From positions 95,316 to 159,315 of the forward strand of contig NW_006766925.1 of assembly GCF_000275845.1 (NCBI RefSeq): a stretch of DNA of 64,000 nt, written 5' to 3'. Shown here piece after piece: positions 58,298 to 64,000 of this stretch. The position numbers and the translations under genes were made by a program. Numbering within the stretch: position 1 is the stretch's first letter; each line of letters opens with the position of its first letter. This stretch comes from Dichomitus squalens LYAD-421 SS1 (taxonomy: Eukaryota > Basidiomycota > Agaricomycetes > Polyporales > Polyporaceae). The notes below the pieces were generated by a model that searched no databases, was not told where the DNA came from, and saw only the letters and a list, made by a program, of their open reading frames with translations.

Positions 58298-60987
58298 TCA
58301 TTGTGATTCATCGTCTGAAACGTTCTTGTCATTGTTGCTAGGCCCCCAATAGGATTCGCCATAGTCGAGCAGGAGCTCTCGGCCTTTCTTCACAAGTTTT
58401 TTCCCTGCTCAACACCATTAGCTGTGAGGCATACTCCAAGGTAGAGATAATTCACCGGTCGTGAAATATATCTTGACATCTCCATCAACATTAATTTCTG
58501 TAGCTGGGAAGTAAGGATCTATCAGCTGTATTTTGGTGTCTCAAGACTCACCCTCCGCTGCTGCATTGGGTTTAGTGCCTTTTGGGGGATGATTCAAGCA
58601 CCGAGTAGGGTCCCCAACTGTGGCAGCATCAAGGACAGAGTCCTGATCACCGTTGAGACCAAACAGATAATTCAACCCCCTATGCTGGAAGACCATTTTT
58701 TGTGCTTCGTCTGCCCTGTAAGTCGCTTCAGCTACACCAAAGGAACGCAGTAAACGTGTGGCCAGACCTATCCCTTGCGCGCTGAGTTAGAGGCATGGTG
58801 AAGTACTCTCCAATATACTCTAATATTGCGTCAGCCACGGCATGCTTGCGATACGTAACCATGGAACATACCCCCAAGTAGGCTCTCTTTGGGAATATCA
58901 CTGGTAGCAAAGGTTCCTAACCCAAATGAACCCTGATAAACCGCAAGCTTCTGATGCACAAGTTCAGATGTTTGTATGGTGGAAAGGGTGGCGCCTCTTA
59001 CCTTTGGCATTCTTGTTTGTAGTGTCATGAATGAGCATCTATGCTTGCTCCTCTTCTTTCCCTTTGCCTTCATTCCTGTCACTTCTGTTCAGGTCACAAG
59101 TCACACTGCCGACCAAATGAGCACATGGCTTACTGCATTGGCGTCAGCTTCTGACACTATTGGTCGAGATGGATGTCATACTGACCTTGAAATGCAGAAT
59201 TCAGGGCTACATTCCATACCCCTTAAATGACAGGGGCAGGTTTCCTTGATACAATCTCTACACCGGCATCCGATAGCTCGCGTCGATTGGCCTGACACCC
59301 GTCAGTATCGATGGACGTCAACACCTATTGACTTACATTGACATCTGCATCGTCTTTGGCACTTATGCTTCTTTCTCGAACAAATGCACCCGTTCCAAAC
59401 TTCGCAAGGGCCCTTATGAATGCAAAACGGAAGCCTGTATACTCGTCAGTCCACCCAAACAGCCAACGATGAGGGCAGCTGGGGATTACTTCGCTAAAGC
59501 GCTCGGATGCCACCTAGGCGAGAAAGAATTGGGTATGTCTTCGTCCGGAAGGACAAGCTCCCTGTGGACGAAAACCTGATATGGTATTCAAAAAAGGGTA
59601 CACGTGCACTGTATATCGGGCTTACAGCGATACAAGTAGTCTTGCATAATTTAGCAATTGTGCAGCTCGATTCGTTGGGGAACAACTTGAGCGCTTCATA
59701 TATTTCCTGGTTCACTTCTACAACATCCTGCGCTCGTCATGAGTCAGATTAGTCTCTGTTGAGGTTGGCATTAGCTGCGATACTAACAGGATATTTCTCG
59801 GCCTCTCGTGAGCGGAAGCAATTCGGACCACATATAGTCACCCTCCGGAGGTCCTTGTGATTCCCGGTGGCGGGATCGAGGGCAAAGGGCGGATAGCGCT
59901 GCCCTACCCAGATTTCATCAGAGACGGAACCAGATAGGACATTCTGATGCTACCATACTTACTGTGCAGCATGCACAAGGCTTCGTGACAATTTGCGCTA
60001 GCACAAAACGAGGTCGTCATATCGTCCACAGATTTACCAAGGTGCGGCGACGCCGACGACGGCCGGAGTTTATTCAGCGCAGAGACCTGAGCGGATGAGT
60101 CGGACGAGTAGGAGTCTCCCCATTGGAGGAGATCACTGGATATATTGACGCGTTGTACATGTTCACTAACGCTACGAAGACAACGCCCGTATACGGAGCG
60201 AGAGAAAACATACCGATGGTGCATGGAAGCGCTCAACCCAGACGAACCATCAATTGAAGGGAAGAAGTCCACGGAGTATTGATCCAGCACCTCCGGGGAG
60301 AGTCCAGCACTGTGAAGTCTGTAGACAGCCTCCAGAGCGATGAGCTTGACTGCAGACAGTTGATTAAACCATCAATGAGGGGAAATCGGTAGATAGCGAC
60401 TTACAGTCAACGTCATACCACGAGTGCTGCCAAGCAAATACGTCGTGCTTCCGGGCGAACTCTTCGAGATCATGCTGAAGGAAGCTAGGATCGTCATAGG
60501 GCATGTACTGTAGGATCCTAACGTCTAGCTCATGCTTGATGTTCCGTGTCGCCGGTGTGCATGACTCATACTTCGGGTAGGCGCAATCCTTACAAGGAGG
60601 AAGGGAGGTTTCTTCCATGGCACCGGCGTTGTAGATCACTTCATCGTAATCGACAATCCACTGCTCATATAAGACACGATTGCCCTCCCCTTCTATGGAA
60701 TTGTCGACATCAGATAGATCTCCGAAGTCCGAGAGAAAGTCGTCGAGGGCAAAGGCAGACGAAGGATCAGTAGTCCGCAGGTTCCGCAGCGTTCGCTCAC
60801 AATATGCCGGCTCCCAAACGTAGTACTGCTGCCATGTGTCTCGATAGGCTGCTTGTATCTGCTCTGGAACGCGCGCAAGCTCACGGATGCGCTCCGCATA
60901 TCGCTCGCGCAAAACAACGTCGAGTTCTTCATCAGAATGGGGCGTAGAAGTCCGAGTGGTCGAAGGAGGCGTTTCCCGCGTAGACAT
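58298..60987 (-). CDS. KMT6: EZH/KMT6-like histone methyltransferase (SET domain)
   Basis: The start MSTRETPPSTTRTST is at 60987 and the stop at 58298-58300, with 10 or more exons and about 600-700 residues. Domain order matches enhancer-of-zeste proteins. After an acidic N-terminus comes VKLIALEAVYRLHSAGLSPE, then TSFCASANCHEALCMLH (the MCSS-type cysteine segment) and TICGPNCF. A SANT-like helix region follows (EIYEALKLFPNESSCTIAKL). The CXC pre-SET cysteine cluster comes next (GCICSRKKHKCQRRCRC, then RAIGCRCRDC and TCPCHLRGMECSPEFC). The SET domain has FGLGTFATSDI, GEYIGEY, NYLFGLNGDQDSVLDAA, TRCLNHPPKGTKPN and ELLLDYGESYW. EZH enzymes methylate histone H3 lysine 27 in Polycomb complex 2. 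The usual SET motif NHS is NHP here, with an altered following segment, so activity needs testing. Confidence 0.82.
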
Positions 60988-61245
60988 TGTCGTTCAAAGA
61001 ATGCAGGAGGTGCGCTGAGACAGGTGGGGGCGTAACTAGAGCAAGGACAGAGGAAGAAAGAAGAGGACAAGCGTTGGCCCACGCAACTGCGGCACATACG
61101 AGTCCTTGAAGCAGTGACGGGCATGAGTCACAGTGTGACACAATGTCACAGTATCCGAGGGCCTACCGACTCAAGGACTCGAGCAACGACCACTACCGTC
61201 TCCGCCGACGTCAGGATCCTCTTCGAGGCCTTCACTTCGTCCGTC
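60988..61245. promoter_or_regulatory. Bidirectional promoter of the EZH-like gene and ATG18
   Basis: Only 258 nt separate the two start codons, so a shared control region is likely. An inverted block around 61120-61150 (agtcacagtgtgacacaatg) contains the near-palindrome gtcacagtgtgac. Confidence 0.5.
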
Positions 61246-63014
61246 ATGGCCGAGCGTCTCAATCCTAACATGCTATTTGCGAATTTCAACCAAGACTTCA
61301 CGTGGGCCTTGTACAAATCATCCTATTGAATGACGTACTGAACACACCCATACAGGTGCGTATCCGTAGGGACGAAGAAGGGTTATAGCATCACCAACTG
61401 CGACCCTTTCGGACGGGTGTATACAATGAGTGCGTGTACTATGCATGGCTTTCTCCTCCGCTGACTTGACTGATCCACGGTAGACGACGGAGCACGAGGG
61501 ATTGTCGAGATGCTGTTCTGTACATCCTTGCTCGCCTTGGTCGGCGCTGCGGACCATCCGCAATCTAGTCCACGGAAGCTCCAGATCGTCAATACTAAGG
61601 TGTGTATGATCTCGAACACACTCCGTTATACCCCGTCATGTTGGAGCGCTGTCCTCCGGCACTGTGACCTTGCATTGGATAGTGCGCACGCTCTCAGTGA
61701 ATCCCTGGGGTGCCCTCTCTTCCGCATCGGAACCGGCCTCTCATGCTTCTTTTCTCCCTGCACGCACAGAGGCAATCGATGATCTGCGAGCTTCTTTTCC
61801 CCTCCTCCATCCTCGCCGTCAAGCTCAACCGCAAGACGCTCGTCATCGTCCTCGAGGTCGAGATCTACATCTATGATATTTCGAACATGAAGCTTCTCCA
61901 CGTAATTGAGACGACGCCCAATCCAAACGGTGAGTACTTTCATATATCCTCACGCGTTCGTTCCGGTACCTATATCCTGCCAAGCCATCGTCGCCCTATC
62001 CCCTTCCGCCGACAACTCTTACCTCGCATACCCTTCCCCCGTCCCCTCACCTGCTCTCTCCCAGGCGTCAGCGACGCAACAGCCAAGCCCGCCCGCCACC
62101 GCGCCCTCGACGGGCGACGTCCTCCTCTTTTCCACGCGCTCACTCACTGTCGCGAATGTCATCCAGGCGCACAAGTCGCCCATCTCTTTCCTCTCCATCA
62201 ACTCAACTGGCACCCTACTCGCGACCGCCTCCGAGAAGGGTACGGTGATCCGCGTTTGGAGCATTCCGGGGGCGGAGAAGCTTTATCAGTTCCGGAGGGG
62301 CACGCGCGAGGCGCGCATATACTCGATCAACTTCAACATCGTCTCCACGCTGCTGTGCGTAAGCTCCGCGCACGACACCGTGCACATATTCAAGCTTGGG
62401 CAGGGGCAGGGGAGGGGGTCTGGGGTCGGCGCACAGAGCCCTTCCAGCCCGTCGGGATCTATCGACAGCAGGGAAGGGTCTCAGGGTCTGGACGGCGGAT
62501 ACGAGGCGTATGTGGACAAGAAGAAGGGTAGCAGTGTCTCGTATGTGGATCCCTTGCTGAGCGGTTCTTTGACGCATATTGACCGCTTCTATGCCTCAGA
62601 TCAACATTGCGACGGAAATCACTACATCTCACAAAGAATTTGACGTCGTCTGTTGGCGGCTACTTGCCCAACACGCTCACTGAGATGTGGGAGCCCTCAC
62701 GAGATTTTGCCTTCTTGCGGTTACCCACCAGCGGTGCTCGGTGTATTGCGGCGCTTAGCGGGTGAGTACTCGGGGTCGAGTGTCATCGTTTATCGTAATC
62801 GCTCACTTGCTTTTGTAGGACGATGCCACAGGTTATGGTCATCTCATCGGAGGGTTACTTCTATTCCTACAATATTGACCTAGAGAACGGCGGCGAGTGT
62901 TCGCTTATGAAGCAGTATAGGTATGTGCCCTCATCGCCGTCCCCCTGCTGATGGATGGCTGACTATAAACACCTATGTAGCCTGCTGGACTCGAACGATG
63001 AGACGAATGATTGA
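61246..63014 (+). CDS. ATG18: Autophagy-related protein 18 (PROPPIN)
   Basis: The start [19 protein letters not shown] is at 61246 (intron inside the T codon) and the stop at 63012-63014. Six or more exons give about 430-450 residues. It is a seven-bladed beta-propeller of the WIPI/Atg18 family: [20 protein letters not shown] in blade 1, [20 protein letters not shown], then [20 protein letters not shown] and [11 protein letters not shown]. The lipid-binding motif FRRGT follows, whose two arginines contact PI3P or PI(3,5)P2. Then comes [21 protein letters not shown] Ser/Gly-rich loop (62400-62500) and a second Ser/Pro-rich insert (62035-62110) are larger than in yeast. Atg18 works with Atg2 at the growing autophagosome and on the vacuole. 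It diverges from the EZH-like gene. Confidence 0.92.
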
Positions 63015-63641
63015 GCGATCGTGGAGCAGAGCCGCGGGAGATATCGCTTCCACGATGGATCCGTAACCCTGTGGTATTCATTCTCGCCCTCGTTCCTGCT
63101 TTTCGTTTGTGTCTTGCGTCCTCATCGTGGCCGTCTCGTTCATCTCATATGTTGGAGGACTGTGGTATGCTGATGCGCTTGTTACGACTTGCATGATACC
63201 GTAGCGCCACCATACTTGTAATCATTAGCATTCTCGGATATAGCGGCCGTAACTCGTCTTCTGGGCAACGCCCAGTCTACGTGTGCTTTGCTTGTGCTGA
63301 AGACTTGATGCACTGCTAACGAGTGCACTATGGGCATGAAGCTCATGGTCACGTGCACTCTAAGCAGGTAAGTACTTCTTTTCGGGCTGCATCCCTGCAG
63401 CAGCTATGCCGCAGGCACATTGGATTTTGGGTCTCGACAACGAAGGGCATATGATTCATCCGTACATTAACTAGTCGTTACAGAACGTGAAGGCATCGTA
63501 AGTGAGTACTGCAGGGTAAGCTCGATCTGCAGAAACGTGGCGAACAGCTATACCAACCGCGTATCCAAGCTCAGGCATTGTTTGGTCCAGTGGTAATCCG
63601 ATCCGATGTTCCTTTGCATTCCGAAGGGCGCCGTAGCACTT
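63015..63641. other. Convergent intergenic region
   Basis: 627 nt between the ATG18 stop (+) and the stop of the partial gene at the window edge (-). No gene supported. Confidence 0.55.
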
Positions 63642-64000
63642 TTACTCGTCTCCTCGGTGCGCCAGGAACACGCCCATGTCGCTGTTCCGCGAGTCGCTCC
63701 GGCGGAAGCCAGCGCTCGGGAAGCCAGCGACGGGCAGGTATTCGCTCCTTTTCGCCGCCGCCCGCACGACGCCGTCGTCGTCCTCCGCTGGGTCGGCGTG
63801 CATCTCCACCAACGCCCCGCCAGCGACGAGGAGGTCCGAGGAGCCAAAGTCGCCCGGGAAGCCCTCGAAGTCGTCCTGCGCGCCGCCGGGCCCGGGGGAG
63901 ACGATGCGCGGAGCCGCGAACTGGGGGCGCTCCGAGGGCGGGGGAGACGTGAGCGAGGACGCGGTCGCGGTCGTCGCGGACTGGGAGGACGTCGAGACGG
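63642..64000 (-). CDS. C-terminal end of an unidentified protein (5' part outside the window)
   Basis: A single open minus-strand frame of about 119 codons enters from the right edge and stops at 63642-63644. It reads SPPPSERPQFAAPRIV, then DDFEGFPGDFGSSDLLVAGG, VEMHADPAEDDDGVV and SRNSDMGVFLAHRGDE at the end. The composition is Ser/Thr/Pro-rich and acidic, as in disordered tails. No domain was recognised. Very high GC produces competing ORFs in other frames. The gene may continue upstream with introns beyond the window. Confidence 0.55.
   Translation of the reverse strand, partial: VSTSSQSATTATASSLTSPPPSERPQFAAPRIVSPGPGGAQDDFEGFPGDFGSSDLLVAGGALVEMHADPAEDDDGVVRAAAKRSEYLPVAGFPSAGFRRSDSRNSDMGVFLAHRGDE

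Noticed and set aside
36609..63014. ATG14 and ATG18 as an autophagy gene cluster
   Set aside because: They are 23 kb apart with seven unrelated genes between them, so the shared pathway is probably coincidence of location.
63577..63600. TTTGGTCCAGTGGTAATCC, a possible tRNA A box (Gly or Glu type)
   Set aside because: No B box (GGTTCRANNCC) follows within a tRNA-sized span, and the arms do not fold.

Overview
The window is from a filamentous basidiomycete, most likely an Agaricomycete. Genes are dense, protein coding and split by many short GT-AG introns (mostly 47-65 nt). Coding exons are GC-rich with strong third-position bias, so long antisense ORFs appear opposite real genes. A DUF6533 membrane protein, a fungalysin, F-box proteins and an EZH-type methyltransferase fit this group. 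I found no rRNA, tRNA or CRISPR. Gene models were built by hand from reading frames and splice signals. Exon lists are given where the phases could be made to close.

Layout, left to right. 1-4.6 kb: a Yippee-domain gene (-) and an allantoinase gene (+) diverge from a promoter with three GATA-type sites. 5.9-10.3 kb: a 14-exon condensin HEAT subunit (YCG1/CAP-G, -). 11.8-13.5 kb: a DUF6533 multi-pass membrane protein (+). 14.1-14.6 kb: a small unrecognised acidic-tailed protein (-). 15.9-17.8 kb: two decayed fragments of the condensin gene. 18.2-22.9 kb: a 1443-residue disordered protein with a C-terminal RING-H2 finger (+). 23.7-27.7 kb: a Na,K-ATPase-like P-type pump with altered cation-site residues (-). 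29.4-30.3 kb: a TMEM242-like two-helix protein (+). 32.0-33.9 kb: a secreted M36 fungalysin (+). 34.4-36.0 kb: an F-box-like protein (+). 36.6-38.6 kb: ATG14 (+). 39.5-43.2 kb: a long coiled-coil protein (-). 43.9-45.9 kb: a second F-box/LRR-like protein (-). 46.6-48.8 kb: an UNC-93-like MFS transporter (-). 50.4-52.1 kb: a DNA transposon with perfect 32-bp terminal inverted repeats and a perfect 8-bp target duplication, whose middle is a 667-nt run of N. 52.2-55.1 kb: tRNA ligase TRL1 (-). 55.7-58.2 kb: exocyst EXO70 (+). 58.3-61.0 kb: an EZH/KMT6-like SET methyltransferase (-). 61.2-63.0 kb: ATG18 (+). 63.6 kb to the edge: the 3' end of an unidentified gene (-).

Most genes are unrelated housekeeping or regulatory genes, and I see no operon-like or biosynthetic cluster. 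Two act in one pathway: ATG14 (subunit of the autophagy PI3-kinase complex) and ATG18 (PI3P-binding effector with an FRRG motif), about 23 kb apart. The strongest non-routine signals are the transposon spanning the assembly gap, with its 40-bp-period subterminal repeats; the twice-seeded condensin relics; the pump with a rewritten cation site; and the EZH-like enzyme with an altered NHS motif. I did not find a convincing new multi-gene system.
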